From Saprospiraceae bacterium (GTDB lineage Bacteria; Bacteroidota; Bacteroidia; Chitinophagales; Saprospiraceae): a DNA stretch of 64,000 nt. The position numbers and the translations under genes were made by a program. The DNA is taken from assembly GCA_020629715.1 (NCBI GenBank), contig JAHDCU010000005.1, forward strand, positions 372,001-436,000. The letters run 5' to 3'. Within the stretch, counting starts at the first letter, position 1. Each line of letters starts with the position of its first letter. The notes beneath the pieces were generated by a model, which ran no database searches, had not been told where the DNA came from, and saw nothing but the letters and a program-made list of their open reading frames with translations. Shown here piece after piece: positions 28,911 to 39,086 of this stretch.

Positions 28911-29048
28911 GTGAAATTAATAAATATTTCTGCCCATCAGGGCGAGGCAAGTAATGTCATTATAGAAAAAGGTGAAAATTATATCAAAGTAATGGTTTTA
29001 CTCTCTTTAATCTTAGTAATTCTATTTACAGGATTCCTCTGGATTTAA
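28911..29048 (+). CDS. Possible small single-span membrane protein
   Basis: An open frame of 45 codons from GTG at 28911 encodes a short polar N-terminus and one C-terminal hydrophobic segment (VMVLLSLILVILFTGFLWI). A longer version could start from an ATG inside the start of the kelch gene. The tail-anchored layout is protein-like, but there is no homology I recognise and no promoter, so this is tentative. Confidence 0.3.
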   Translation: MKLINISAHQGEASNVIIEKGENYIKVMVLLSLILVILFTGFLWI

Positions 29049-29097
29049 GTATTCATGGTGTGATATTTTAAATCAACACGGTTATCCTATTGAAAAG

Positions 29098-30087
29098 TCA
29101 CTTTACCAATTTGAAAGACATCCATACAGGTAAATGATCAGAAGTAGTCCCGAAATGGCTTAAAACTTTTGAATCAATCATTTCTATGAATTGAGGATTA
29201 AAGAATATATAATCCAAACGTTCTGTTGGCCTGTTTGACGGGAATGTTAATGATTCTTCTTTGCCTCCGGTATTTGCAAGCTGTAGTCCTTTCATATCCT
29301 CTATGATTTGGATACCAGAGTTTTTTTCGCTCATATCACTATTGAAGTCACCTGTTACAATTATTGCTGCATCTGAGATAAGTGGCTCTATATGATTTTT
29401 TAAAAAGTTGATTTGTTTGATTCTTGCATCTCTATCATATGCTTCAAGATGGACATTTACGATATGGACTTCTTGCGAATCGATGACAACTTTAGCATGC
29501 TGGATCAGTCTATCTATTTGAAAGGGGCTTTCATGAATTTTATGATTTTCAGGTCGTTCCAAGACTATCCTTTCAACTATTTCCAATGGAAATTTACTGA
29601 TTATAGATTGCCCAGAATAGATACTTCCATAGTGAGAATTAAAATCTAAGGCGCCTCCAGGAAATGGCAGATAAAGTTCATCCCAATTTACGGCTCTATA
29701 AGCATCGAGATATCCCAGATTTTGTATAGCCTCTTCTTGATTGATATAATTGGAACGCTGAGAATCATAGTCTATCTCTTGAAAGCAAAGTATTGAAGCA
29801 TTGATATTGGTCAGATTCCTTAATGTTGTTTTGAGATTATTATTATATAATAATTCGTCGGTTTCAATAGCTCGATTATTTGTCAAACCGCTCAAAAAGC
29901 CAATATTATAAGTCAGCAGGCTATATACTGAATCCTGATATTCAATCTCTTCCTTAATATTTCTTGTTAATATTGAATATTCTGATGAATCATATCTTGC
30001 AGAAGAAGCCCAAATGTAGAATGAAATAAAAAGTAATACGATGGCTAGAAGTACTAGGAGTGCAATTTTTAGTATGCCTCTTTTCAT
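29098..30087 (-). CDS. Endonuclease/exonuclease/phosphatase-family hydrolase, membrane-anchored
   Basis: 329 aa with an N-terminal membrane anchor (about residues 7-28). The catalytic set of the EEP fold is complete: LTYNIG, CFQEIDYDS (metal glutamate), NVHLEAYD, VTGDFNSD and the terminal SDHLPVW. Family members cleave phosphodiesters in DNA, phospholipids or inositol phosphates, or remove phosphate from lipids; the anchored, exported layout suggests an envelope substrate. It is not operonic with its neighbours: the next gene in the same direction is over 900 bp away, downstream. Confidence 0.83.
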   Translation of the reverse strand: MKRGILKIALLVLLAIVLLFISFYIWASSARYDSSEYSILTRNIKEEIEYQDSVYSLLTYNIGFLSGLTNNRAIETDELLYNNNLKTTLRNLTNINASILCFQEIDYDSQRSNYINQEEAIQNLGYLDAYRAVNWDELYLPFPGGALDFNSHYGSIYSGQSIISKFPLEIVERIVLERPENHKIHESPFQIDRLIQHAKVVIDSQEVHIVNVHLEAYDRDARIKQINFLKNHIEPLISDAAIIVTGDFNSDMSEKNSGIQIIEDMKGLQLANTGGKEESLTFPSNRPTERLDYIFFNPQFIEMIDSKVLSHFGTTSDHLPVWMSFKLVK

Positions 30088-30211
30088 ATGTTGTTACCTT
30101 ATATAAAATCGTTTGTTGAGTATTTATTTTAAAAAAAATTTAATTCCTCTTTGATTCTTACTCTAAATCTAATAATTGAATCGCTTTAGGATCTCAGGGC
30201 TAATATGTGCC

Positions 30212-33200
30212 CTACATACTCCGTCTATACTGACCTCCAACTTCAAAAAGCGCATTGGTAATCTGACCTAAAGTGCAGTACTTCGCAGCTTCCATGAGTT
30301 GATCATATACATTTCCATTTCGTAGAGCGACATCTTTCAACGCTTGCAAAGATTGGATTGTTTTATTAGGATTTAATGCATGCAGTTGCTCTAGATTGGT
30401 GATCTGTTGCTTCTTTTCTTCCTCTGTAGCACGGATCACTTCACTAGGAGTGATTGTCGGGCTACCATCTTCTGATAAGAAGGTGTTGACTCCGATAATA
30501 GGATATTCTCCTGTATGTTTTAGCATTTCATAATGAAGGCTTTCTTCTTGAATTTTGCTACGCTGATACATGGTCTCCATTGCACCGAGTACTCCGCCTC
30601 GTTCATTGATACGATCAAACTCTACCATGACTGCTTCTTCTACGAGATCCGTCAATTCTTCGATGATGAATGCACCCTGAAGAGGGTTTTCATTTTTGGC
30701 TAAACCTAATTCATGATTGATAATCATTTGAATGGCAACGGCACGTCTTACGCTTTCTTCCGTCGGAGTTGTAATTGCTTCATCATAGGCATTGGTATGG
30801 AGCGAATTGCAGTTGTCATAGATTGCATAGAGCGCCTGCAGCGTAGTACGGATATCATTGAAATCTATTTCTTGCGCATGCAAGGATCTACCTGATGTCT
30901 GGATATGATATTTTAGCTTTTGACTACGATCATTCGCTTTGTATTTATACTTCATAGCTTTCGCCCAAATCCGACGTGCTACACGTCCGATGACGGCATA
31001 TTCAGGATCTACACCATTGGAGAAGAAGAAGGATAGATTGGGCGCAAAATCGTTGATGTCCATGCCCCTACTCAAGTAGTATTCTACGAAGGTAAAGCCA
31101 TTGGAAAGTGTAAATGCCAATTGAGAAATAGGATTGGCTCCAGCCTCGGCGATGTGATATCCACTAATCGATACCGAGTAAAAGTTTCGTACTGCATGAT
31201 CAATGAAATATTGCTGTACATCACCCATCAGTTTGAGTGAAAATTCCGTAGAGAAAATACATGTATTCTGTGCCTGATCTTCTTTGAGTATATCTGCTTG
31301 TACAGTACCTCGTACAGAATTCAAAGCCTTAGCTTTGAGCATTTGGTATACCTCAGGATCTAAAACTTGATCTCCCGTAAGACCGAGCAGCATGAGACCT
31401 AAACCATCATTTCCTTCAGGTATACCTCCATGATATTGTGGTCTAGGGATGTTTTGATCATCGTAAACGGCTTTCAGCTTAGCTTCTACTTGACTTTCTA
31501 GACCATGCTCTTTGATATAGATTTCACATTGTTGGTCAATGGCTGCATTCATAAAGTAGGCGCAAAGCGTTGCAGCTGGACCGTTGATCGTCATCGAAAC
31601 AGAAGTCTTAGGATCGCAGAGATTAAATCCTGAATAGAGCTTCTTGGCATCGTTCAGTGATGATATATTGACACCTGAGTTACCGACTTTGCCGTATATA
31701 TCTGGTCGGTAGTCAGGATCTTCGCCATATAAAGTCACAGAATCAAAAGCTGTAGAAAGCCTCTTTGCAGGCATCGATTTCGATAGGTAGTGAAATCGCT
31801 TGTTGGTTCGCTCTGGCCCACCTTCTCCGGCGAACATACGAGTAGGATCTTCACCTTTTCGTTTGAATGGGAATACACCTGCCGTATACGGGAAAAATCC
31901 AGGTGCATTCTCTTGCAGACTCCATTTTAAGATTGCTCCCCAATCTTTAAATTTTGGAAGTACAATCTTAGGTATTTTATTGTGAGATAGGGAAGTAGTG
32001 AAGTTCTCTACTTTGATCTCCCTCGATCTCACTTGATAGGTAAAATACTCCTCTTGATAGGATTTCTTTTTTGCTTCCCAGTTATCTAATATGGCTAGAT
32101 TTTCACGACTCAAGTCTTGTTGTAGTTCCTCTTTTTTAGACTGTATTGCTGAGTTTGTTTCAGGTACTAATCCTTCAACTTCGTTGATTGCAAATAGCTT
32201 GGTTGCGATAGCAGATTGTGATTCTACATTTTGATTGTAGCGTCTCACCGTTTCTGTTATTTCAGATAAATACCTTACTCTTGACGGTGGGATAATATAT
32301 TGTTTTTCACTATTCCCTTCAGGGAGACTCTGGCTTTGGTTACCAAATAGCTTTGTGATTAGGGTATTGAAAAGGGTATTAACTCCTGGATCATTAAACT
32401 GACTTGCAATGGTACCATAAACAGGCATCGTATCAGGGTCTTCATGCCATAGATCATGATTCCGTTGGTATTGTTTTTTTACATCACGTATTGCATCTAG
32501 TGCTCCACGCTTATCAAACTTATTGATGGCAATCAGGTCTGCAAAATCGAGCATGTCGATTTTTTCCAGTTGGGAAGCAGCTCCAAATTCTGGCGTCATC
32601 ACATATGCGCTTAGATCAGCATGATCTACAATTTCAGAATCAGATTGGCCAATACCAGAGGTCTCTAAAACGATAAGATCGAATCCTGCTTTTTTCATTA
32701 AAGCGATCGTACCATCGATGTGTTTGTTCAAGGCCAAGTTGTATTGACGAGTAGCTAAGGATCGCATAAATACTCGATCATTGGAGATGGCATTCATACG
32801 TATACGGTCACCAAGTAGAGCTCCACCCGTTTTTCGTTTTGATGGATCTACCGAAATTATACCAAGTGTTTTCTCAGGGAAATATCGAAGATATCTAAGT
32901 ACCAGTTCATCTACTAAACTTGATTTTCCAGCACCACCTGTACCGGTTATTCCTAGTACAGGAGTTGAGGACTCTGAAAGTGACTTTTTAATGTCCTGTA
33001 TCCATGAAGCACTAGTTTTGGGATTATTCTCAACGGTAGAAATAAGTTTTGCGAGATAAGCGTGGTTTTCATAACTGATGTCCTCCAGTTTAGGTGTTTT
33101 TTCATCTCCAACTTCAAAATCTGATTGCTCTAATAGATCATTGATCATACCTTGTAGTCCCATCGCACGGCCATCATCAGGAGAGTAGATTCTTGTGATA

Positions 33201-33550
33201 CCATAAGCATGAAGATCTTCTATTTCAGATGGTAAGATGGTACCACCACCACCGCCAAATATTTTGATATGTCCTGCACCATTTTCTTGTAAAAGATCAT
33301 ATGCATATTTAAAAAATTCATTGTGGCCACCTTGGTAAGAGGTAATTGCGATTCCTTGTACATCTTCTTGGATAGCAGCACGGACGATCTCACGTACGGG
33401 TCTATTGTGCCCCAAGTGGATGACTTCAGCACCAGATCGTTGAATGATTCGCCGCATAATATTTATGGCCGCATCATGGCCGTCAAAGAGCGATCCCGCT
33501 GTTAAGATTCTAATCTTGTTTTTGGCTTGGTATGGGGCGATTTTTTCCAT
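30212..33550 (-). CDS. icmF: Fused isobutyryl-CoA mutase (IcmF-type)
   Basis: 1112 aa, the size of IcmF. Order: B12-binding domain (about 10-140; [17 protein letters not shown] turn), a MeaB/ArgK-like G-protein chaperone (about 195-420; Walker [28 protein letters not shown]), a linker, then the mutase barrel (about 540-1112; [29 protein letters not shown]). It isomerises isobutyryl-CoA and n-butyryl-CoA with adenosylcobalamin. A phenylalanine in GVFPFKR where methylmalonyl-CoA mutases have tyrosine fits the isobutyryl type. The fused GTPase normally handles cofactor loading and repair. Substrate is inferred from these features. Confidence 0.9.
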   Translation of the reverse strand: MEKIAPYQAKNKIRILTAGSLFDGHDAAINIMRRIIQRSGAEVIHLGHNRPVREIVRAAIQEDVQGIAITSYQGGHNEFFKYAYDLLQENGAGHIKIFGGGGGTILPSEIEDLHAYGITRIYSPDDGRAMGLQGMINDLLEQSDFEVGDEKTPKLEDISYENHAYLAKLISTVENNPKTSASWIQDIKKSLSESSTPVLGITGTGGAGKSSLVDELVLRYLRYFPEKTLGIISVDPSKRKTGGALLGDRIRMNAISNDRVFMRSLATRQYNLALNKHIDGTIALMKKAGFDLIVLETSGIGQSDSEIVDHADLSAYVMTPEFGAASQLEKIDMLDFADLIAINKFDKRGALDAIRDVKKQYQRNHDLWHEDPDTMPVYGTIASQFNDPGVNTLFNTLITKLFGNQSQSLPEGNSEKQYIIPPSRVRYLSEITETVRRYNQNVESQSAIATKLFAINEVEGLVPETNSAIQSKKEELQQDLSRENLAILDNWEAKKKSYQEEYFTYQVRSREIKVENFTTSLSHNKIPKIVLPKFKDWGAILKWSLQENAPGFFPYTAGVFPFKRKGEDPTRMFAGEGGPERTNKRFHYLSKSMPAKRLSTAFDSVTLYGEDPDYRPDIYGKVGNSGVNISSLNDAKKLYSGFNLCDPKTSVSMTINGPAATLCAYFMNAAIDQQCEIYIKEHGLESQVEAKLKAVYDDQNIPRPQYHGGIPEGNDGLGLMLLGLTGDQVLDPEVYQMLKAKALNSVRGTVQADILKEDQAQNTCIFSTEFSLKLMGDVQQYFIDHAVRNFYSVSISGYHIAEAGANPISQLAFTLSNGFTFVEYYLSRGMDINDFAPNLSFFFSNGVDPEYAVIGRVARRIWAKAMKYKYKANDRSQKLKYHIQTSGRSLHAQEIDFNDIRTTLQALYAIYDNCNSLHTNAYDEAITTPTEESVRRAVAIQMIINHELGLAKNENPLQGAFIIEELTDLVEEAVMVEFDRINERGGVLGAMETMYQRSKIQEESLHYEMLKHTGEYPIIGVNTFLSEDGSPTITPSEVIRATEEEKKQQITNLEQLHALNPNKTIQSLQALKDVALRNGNVYDQLMEAAKYCTLGQITNALFEVGGQYRRSM

Positions 33551-33684
33551 ATGCTAAAGTTCTTACTATTAATCGCTTAGCACTAAATAAATCGTGTAGT
33601 TATTGTTTGTAGTATTTCAATAAATAGCTTAATATCTTTCTACGTATCGATTTTAAATCTGTAATCTCTGACTAATGCCAGTAT

Positions 33685-34734
33685 TCAACCCCAAGGTCCA
33701 GCTTTAGTGATATTAATGAATCGATTTCCTGATAAACGATAAAGTCCACCTCCACCGCCGGCCCAGATTCTGCCTTTGCTATCTTGAAAAATACACTGAA
33801 CCGCTTTGACCATGAGCCCTTCATCGATACCATAGTTGACTAGCTTTTCTCCATCAAATCGGTAGACACCATATCCTTCAGAACTAAACCAAATATGTCC
33901 ATCACGATCTTCAAAAACTTCGCATACTTCATCATTACCAATACTGTCTTCAGATGTGTAGCTGGTAAATTGCCTCCCATCAAACTTGCTGATTCCGCCA
34001 TATCGTGTCCCGATCCAAATATTATCGTCTTTATCTTGGAGAATACAATCTATATGATTATCTGAAAGACCGTCTTCAGTGGTATATCGTTGAAAGGCTT
34101 TACCATCGTAACGATATACCCCATAGCCATTGGTGCTAAACCAGTGATTGCCTTTTTTATCTTGCGTAATACCCCAAGTAGTTTTGCTAGATATGAAATT
34201 GCTCTCCTTAGCTTCTAGGTAGGGCAGTTCAAATGGTAGCCATGTGAGTCCGTTAAACCTAAAAACTCCATTGACTCCTCCTGCCCAAACTACATCTTCT
34301 AGATCTACATATATACTCCATAGGCGTTCGCCATTAAAGAATAGCGAGTCTTTGTAGTTTTTGAATATCTTCTGCCCATTAGAGTTCTCGTTCCAATCAA
34401 AAAGTACCGCACCTCGATCTGTGGCAAACCAAATATTCTTATCCTTATCCTCAGAGATCCCAGTTATTTGTTCACCCCCAAATCCTTCATTTATCGAATA
34501 ATAGATTACACTATCACCATCATAATGTGCCACTCCAAGGCCATTAGTACCAAACCAAAAATGACCATTTTTATCCTCATAGATATGTCTAATATATGAT
34601 GCAATCTGAGGTGAAGAGATGATTTGTGATTGATGATCTGGTACTTTGCTCGTGATTATTTTAGACCTTATATCGTCTTTGCATGAAATCAGAGTTATGA
34701 CTAGAATAGAAAATCTAAGTAGTAATGCATTCAT
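33685..34734 (-). CDS. Two-component-regulator-type beta-propeller lipoprotein without kinase
   Basis: 349 aa. After a lipobox-like LISCKDD (cysteine at residue 18), at least seven repeats of the reg_prop type are visible (DKNGHFWFGTNGLGVAHYDG, DKDDNIWIGTRYGGISKFDG, DRDGHIWFSSEGYGVYRFDG), forming a propeller like the periplasmic sensor half of hybrid two-component systems. No transmembrane helix, histidine kinase or response regulator follows, so it is a stand-alone surface propeller. It lies 8 nt after the GH2 glycosidase and is presumably co-transcribed, suggesting a carbohydrate-related role. Confidence 0.78.
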   Translation of the reverse strand: MNALLLRFSILVITLISCKDDIRSKIITSKVPDHQSQIISSPQIASYIRHIYEDKNGHFWFGTNGLGVAHYDGDSVIYYSINEGFGGEQITGISEDKDKNIWFATDRGAVLFDWNENSNGQKIFKNYKDSLFFNGERLWSIYVDLEDVVWAGGVNGVFRFNGLTWLPFELPYLEAKESNFISSKTTWGITQDKKGNHWFSTNGYGVYRYDGKAFQRYTTEDGLSDNHIDCILQDKDDNIWIGTRYGGISKFDGRQFTSYTSEDSIGNDEVCEVFEDRDGHIWFSSEGYGVYRFDGEKLVNYGIDEGLMVKAVQCIFQDSKGRIWAGGGGGLYRLSGNRFINITKAGPWG

Positions 34735-34742
34735 ATCTGATA

Positions 34743-36578
34743 CTACTTTGATTGATAATATTTTTGTAAAACGTAAAAGGCTTTTTTCTTTTCTCCTTTT
34801 TCCGATAGGAGTCCTTTACGATTATAATTGTCTTGTATCTTAGGCAGTACTCTGCGAGGAGATTTGAAGTCCATCAATATCCATGGCGAGACACCACGTA
34901 GTTGATCGACTTGATCAATCATTTTGAGTGTTTCTTGATATAGGTATTCTTGGTATTCTTCCGTCCATCGTTCTGTTTTGTCACCATGAAAGCCATATTT
35001 AGCACCTGCTCCAAATTCGGATATCAGTACGGGTTTATCTTGAGTGATATTCCATTTGATTTTGTTACATTTTTCTACCGTACCGTCGTACCATCCAATA
35101 TATTGATTGAAACTTAATACGTCTACCACATCTGCAAAAGGATCTGAGATGGTTCTTGTGTTTTCCAACACAGGATCATCTTTTTGTTCTAATGCAGCAC
35201 TGAGGAGTCTTGTAGGATCTTTCTGTTTGGTAAATGCGGCTAGTTTATTTAAAAACTTATTCCGGCTTTTACTATTCGGCGTTTCGTTGGCCATCGACCA
35301 TATGATTGCGCTTGCTCGATTGATATCACGGGAGATAATACTTGCTATTTGGTCTTCCGCATTTTGGTAGGTATTAGGATTATCCCAGTCTATCGTCCAA
35401 TACACGGGAATCTCTTCCCAAACCAAGAGGCCCAACCGATCAGCTGTTCTGATCATATGTTCATTATGTGGATAATGTGCTAGTCTAACAAAATTACAGC
35501 CAAGTGATTTTGCATGACCCAATAGTATTTTAGCATCTTCTATTGAATAAGCCCGACCGCCTCTTATGGGGCTTTCTTCATGGATAGATATACCTTTTAG
35601 AAATATGGACTCACCATTTAGTAAGATCTTAGACCCATTAGTTTCGATACTTCTAAACCCAATGGAATCAATCATCTTATCTTCTCCATATTGGATTTCT
35701 ACATGATAACGTTTGGGGTTTTCTGGAGACCAATATTGGATATGATCACGATATCCCGACCATTCAAATTCGTTGAGTTTTTCGCTAGATATTTCTGCAT
35801 TAATTGCTAATCCTGGAATGTGTAATCTTAACTTTTGATCATCTCCGCTAGGATTAGAAACGGAGAATTTAGCAACGATGGTATTTTTCTTTTCCTTTGA
35901 AAGTTGAATCACATAATTTTTCACCAATGCTTCAGGAGTTTCTATAATTTTTACATCTCGGGTGATTCCGCCATAGTTCCACCAATCTGTATTCAATGTA
36001 GGTACCCCTTCTTTGATTCTCTTATTGTCGACCTTTACAATGAGGTGATTTTCTGAGGGTTTGACATGCTCAGTGATTTCATATTGAAACGGAGTAAATC
36101 CTCCAATATGAGTACCTAACTTGTTTCCATTGAGGTACACCTCAGCCTTATAGTTTATAGCTCCAAAGTATAGAAATACTCTATTACTAGCATCTGATTT
36201 TTTATAGTCAAATGATTTTTTGTACCAGATTGTACCTTCATAATATTCAAGTTTTGGAGATTGACTATTCCAGTCTCCAGGTACTTCTAGTACATCCATC
36301 TTATCAAAATCGTATTCGATAAGATCAGACTTGTCTTTTGGTTTTGAGTTTAAAAAAAATGCGCTTGCCCATGGTTGTTCTTGTTGATCAAAGGCTTCGT
36401 ATCGATAGTTGTAATAACCGTTTTCGTATGGATCTATTATGTAATGCCAGCTACCATTGAGTGAAGTATATTCACGATGATAGTTATTAGTATGTATATG
36501 TGATTGAGCACATAGTGAACTAGCAAACCCTAGAAAGAATAGCACTAAGCACCCATAATTTTGATAAAAATAGAACAT
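34743..36578 (-). CDS. Glycoside hydrolase family 2 protein (beta-glucuronidase/galactosidase-like)
   Basis: 611 aa with a signal peptide (to about residue 25, SSLCAQ). The three GH2 core domains are in order: sugar-binding jelly roll (about 35-215), immunoglobulin-like (about 216-315) and TIM barrel (about 316-611). The acid/base glutamate is E432 in IWSMANETP and the nucleophile is E521 in PVLISEFGAG. The segment RLAHYPHNEHMIRTADRLGLLVWEEIPVYW is typical of the glucuronidase branch. It should cleave terminal beta-sugars from plant or algal glycans outside the cytoplasm; exact specificity is undetermined. The propeller lipoprotein follows in the same transcript. Confidence 0.87.
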   Translation of the reverse strand: MFYFYQNYGCLVLFFLGFASSLCAQSHIHTNNYHREYTSLNGSWHYIIDPYENGYYNYRYEAFDQQEQPWASAFFLNSKPKDKSDLIEYDFDKMDVLEVPGDWNSQSPKLEYYEGTIWYKKSFDYKKSDASNRVFLYFGAINYKAEVYLNGNKLGTHIGGFTPFQYEITEHVKPSENHLIVKVDNKRIKEGVPTLNTDWWNYGGITRDVKIIETPEALVKNYVIQLSKEKKNTIVAKFSVSNPSGDDQKLRLHIPGLAINAEISSEKLNEFEWSGYRDHIQYWSPENPKRYHVEIQYGEDKMIDSIGFRSIETNGSKILLNGESIFLKGISIHEESPIRGGRAYSIEDAKILLGHAKSLGCNFVRLAHYPHNEHMIRTADRLGLLVWEEIPVYWTIDWDNPNTYQNAEDQIASIISRDINRASAIIWSMANETPNSKSRNKFLNKLAAFTKQKDPTRLLSAALEQKDDPVLENTRTISDPFADVVDVLSFNQYIGWYDGTVEKCNKIKWNITQDKPVLISEFGAGAKYGFHGDKTERWTEEYQEYLYQETLKMIDQVDQLRGVSPWILMDFKSPRRVLPKIQDNYNRKGLLSEKGEKKKAFYVLQKYYQSK

Positions 36579-36656
36579 ATGAAAGATTGGTTTATTAATA
36601 ACAACTAAGCTGTAAATAAAGAGTCATTATAATCTTCTTGTGATTTTGGAAATCGA

Positions 36657-37028
36657 TTACTCTTTTGGCTTACGTAATATTTTTTCCATTTTTTTACCTC
36701 TTGCCAGTTCATCAATAAGTTTATCGAGGTAACGAGCTTTTTTAGTCAATGGAGTAAGGATTTCTTCAATTCTGTAGCCGCATATAACTCCAGTGATTAG
36801 TTTAGCATTGGGGTGAAGGGTAGCGAGGTCAAAAAATTCTTGAAATGTTACTTCCTTTTCTATCAATTCTTGGATTCTAGTTTCGTTAAATCCAGTTAGC
36901 CACTCGATGACTTCGTGTAGTTCTTCTTTTGTTTTACCTTTCTTTTCTACTTTACTTACATAATGAGGATATACAGAAGAAAAAGTCAAGCTAGCAATCC
37001 TGGCATCGTGTTCTGGAGTCGTACTCAT
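36657..37028 (-). CDS. DUF2200-family protein
   Basis: 123 aa, full family length. TFSSVYPHYVSKVEKKGKTK, EVIEWLTGFNE, LITGVICGYRIEEI and the ending ARYLDKLIDELARGKKMEKILR match DUF2200, a widely distributed small cytosolic protein family of unknown role. There is no signal peptide or membrane segment. It is transcribed in the same direction as the membrane protein upstream (80-nt gap). The family assignment is secure from the C-terminal signature; function is unknown. Confidence 0.8.
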   Translation of the reverse strand: MSTTPEHDARIASLTFSSVYPHYVSKVEKKGKTKEELHEVIEWLTGFNETRIQELIEKEVTFQEFFDLATLHPNAKLITGVICGYRIEEILTPLTKKARYLDKLIDELARGKKMEKILRKPKE

Positions 37029-37108
37029 ACCATTAAGTTAGTGAATTTCGATAGAAGATAAATAATAGTATAAGGTAGTATCAAATCAATTAACGAATGT
37101 CTCAATTG

Positions 37109-37681
37109 TTAAATCTGACCTTCCAGCAAATCTTTGGCAAGGCTAGCTTTTTTGAGCCTCTTATTCCTGATGACATAACGAAGGTCATAAACATTGTCAA
37201 TCATCAATTGAGTGTAGTAATAATTGATATGCTCAAGTATAGCAAAAAGATTTGCTAATAGACCCCAGATCAGCATAGGATTGGGTGCTTTACGACTATA
37301 ATCCAACATATACTGAATCACTAGTACTGGAATCATGGCTAGAATAAGTATCCAATTTAAGCGTTTTGCATTTTTGAAAAAACTAAGATTTTTATCTTGT
37401 TCTATTGACCTTCCTTCAAGACGATCTAGCTTTAGTTTCCAGTACCATTGTCCTTGATAAAGTATCACAATACATACCATCAAACCATAGCAAAGAAAAA
37501 TGATATCTCGTGGAGCATTGGTTGCCAAAACGTATAGTATCAAAGCTGGAACGCTGACATAAGTATGGGCTTTCTCTGCTGGATAATACCATTTTAACCT
37601 TTTTACTAACCTCTCTTTAGTCATCTTCCTATTTATAGATAATTGAATGAGATCTTCTTTTAAGTTAAAAAAAAATTTCAA
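37109..37681 (-). CDS. Polytopic membrane protein of unknown function
   Basis: 190 aa with four or five hydrophobic segments (about 42-56, 62-77, 109-127, 137-152) separated by basic loops (RLKWYYPAEKAH, KLKLDRLEGRS). No catalytic motif or family is recognised. It lies downstream of the SCO1-like gene on the same strand (57-nt gap) and could share its transcript. A homopolymer run of nine A/T bases near the start makes the exact N-terminus slightly uncertain. Confidence 0.65.
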   Translation of the reverse strand: MKFFFNLKEDLIQLSINRKMTKERLVKRLKWYYPAEKAHTYVSVPALILYVLATNAPRDIIFLCYGLMVCIVILYQGQWYWKLKLDRLEGRSIEQDKNLSFFKNAKRLNWILILAMIPVLVIQYMLDYSRKAPNPMLIWGLLANLFAILEHINYYYTQLMIDNVYDLRYVIRNKRLKKASLAKDLLEGQI

Positions 37682-37738
37682 TCATAAAATCCAGTTATAC
37701 GAATGTGAGTAGATGGACGAAAGTCAAAGTATATGTAT

Positions 37739-38404
37739 TTACTCTTTTTTCAGCGTAGCTATATCATTCATTAAATGATTGATAGATGTCTTACTTAGGC
37801 CATTGTATATACCTCGGATATGACGTCTTTTGTCGATGAGTACAAAGTTTTCAGTATGTAAAAATTCATCTAAATCCTTTTCTTTTCCTAAATCTTGCTC
37901 CACGAAATAATCTCTACGACCTAATTTATATATTTCTTGTTGCTCTCCTGTGGCTAAATGCCATTTATGAGAAAGCACTCCTTTATCCTCAGCATATTCT
38001 TTTAGCACGGGTACAGAATCTCTTTCTGGAGTAACGGTATGGGAGAGTAAGAGCACATCATCGTCATCTAAATACTTATCCTGGAGCATTCCCATATTGG
38101 CAGTTAGCTTTGGGCAGATGCCCGGGCAGATCGTAAAGAAAAAATCAACTACATAGATTTTGTCTTCAAAGTCCTTTTCTGTCAGTATTTCACCTTCTTG
38201 ATTGATTAAACTAAATGGAGATATTCGGTGAAAAGTATCAAGTATTTCGTCAGAAGGATCGATCCATCTTGGAGTAAAATTAGCGTCATTGAAATAGGGC
38301 AGTACGTCGACTCTACTATCATTAGACTTTTGCTCTTTACATGCCATCGTAATTACGACCCATGTCAATAAAATAATTCTAATCGGCATACTGTATTTTT
38401 TCAT
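37739..38404 (-). CDS. SCO1/SenC-family thioredoxin-fold lipoprotein
   Basis: 221 aa from the ATG at 38402-38404. The open frame continues 37 codons upstream, but this start gives a proper lipoprotein signal with the lipobox VITMACKE (cysteine 22). The copper-binding motif C-P-G-I-C at residues 93-97 and the histidine H183 (LHTENFVLID) form the SCO1 metal site; VDFFFTICP begins the thioredoxin fold. SCO proteins load Cu into the CuA site of cytochrome oxidase or act as copper-dependent thiol reductases. The start overlaps the preceding YwqK-like gene by 26 nt, so the two are coupled. Confidence 0.88.
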   Translation of the reverse strand: MKKYSMPIRIILLTWVVITMACKEQKSNDSRVDVLPYFNDANFTPRWIDPSDEILDTFHRISPFSLINQEGEILTEKDFEDKIYVVDFFFTICPGICPKLTANMGMLQDKYLDDDDVLLLSHTVTPERDSVPVLKEYAEDKGVLSHKWHLATGEQQEIYKLGRRDYFVEQDLGKEKDLDEFLHTENFVLIDKRRHIRGIYNGLSKTSINHLMNDIATLKKE

Positions 38405-39002
38405 CTTCGAGACCAAAACATAAAGCAGCTTTTCTAAGACCGAAAGTTCTTCCATTCTTTGCTTCATAATTTGCGTATAAATCTCCATTCTTTCTAAAAG
38501 CTTGTTGTAGTCCATCTTCTTTACCCATATTGAGATGCATTATCTTGTAAAGCTCCCCTGTGGAATACCATTTTCGCTGTTCACCATGAGCTCTTCCATT
38601 TACATAGTTGAGTTTAGATATTTGAAGGTTTCCCTCCTCCGAAGACCAGACTTCTTTAGTTCCATGTAGTCTACCATTATGATAGTTAGCTCTTAGTTTT
38701 ATCCTTCCATTCGGATTCCATTGTTTAGTTTCAGATTCAAGCTTTCCATTATAAACTGACATGCTCTCTTTTACGGTACTATCAGGATAATAACTAACTA
38801 AATACCCTGAAAATAATTGATTTTCATAAGTCCATTGAGAAGATTGCTTATCATATATAGCAGCAGATTTTTCTATTTTACGATTAGGGATATCAACGAT
38901 TTCTACTTTTACCTCAGTAAGATCTGCAGAGGTATCTTTAGCTATGTGATCACTACAACTTATGGTGCAGCTAATGATAAATATGAATACAATTTTGTTC
39001 AT
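38379..39002 (-). CDS. YwqK-like MORN-repeat lipoprotein
   Basis: 207 aa from the ATG at 39000-39002, which opens a lipoprotein signal with lipobox TISCSD (cysteine near residue 16). The body has four or five MORN-like repeats: NGKLESETKQWNPNGRIK, NGRLHGTKEVWSSEEGN, NGRAHGEQRKWYSTGELY, MGKEDGLQQAFRKNGDLY and KNGRTFG. Such proteins are annotated by similarity to B. subtilis YwqK (a toxin-antitoxin immunity-linked protein), but no toxin gene is near, so that label says little. It overlaps the SCO1-like gene and follows the two YHYH genes across a terminator. Confidence 0.78.
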   Translation of the reverse strand: MNKIVFIFIISCTISCSDHIAKDTSADLTEVKVEIVDIPNRKIEKSAAIYDKQSSQWTYENQLFSGYLVSYYPDSTVKESMSVYNGKLESETKQWNPNGRIKLRANYHNGRLHGTKEVWSSEEGNLQISKLNYVNGRAHGEQRKWYSTGELYKIMHLNMGKEDGLQQAFRKNGDLYANYEAKNGRTFGLRKAALCFGLEDEKIQYAD

Positions 39003-39014
39003 TTTATAGAATGC

Positions 39015-39061
39015 AAAAAAGAACCACATCAATATGAAAGTATCATACTGAGTGGTTCTTT
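39015..39061 (-). terminator. Rho-independent terminator between the YHYH and YwqK-like genes
   Basis: On the minus strand AAAGAACCAC (39052-39061 on plus) pairs perfectly with GTGGTTCTTT (39018-39027), with a loop of about 24 nt that can itself pair (GTAT/ATAC), followed by a T run. It would end the YHYH transcript 25 nt after the YHYH stop and 13 nt before the YwqK-like start codon. Confidence 0.65.
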
Positions 39062-39086
39062 CGAATTAAAAGAAAGGGTGTTTTTA

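Noticed and set aside
38379-39002. Labelling the MORN-repeat lipoprotein as an antitoxin
   Set aside because: No toxin-like gene is adjacent and it has a lipoprotein signal, so the automatic name would mislead.
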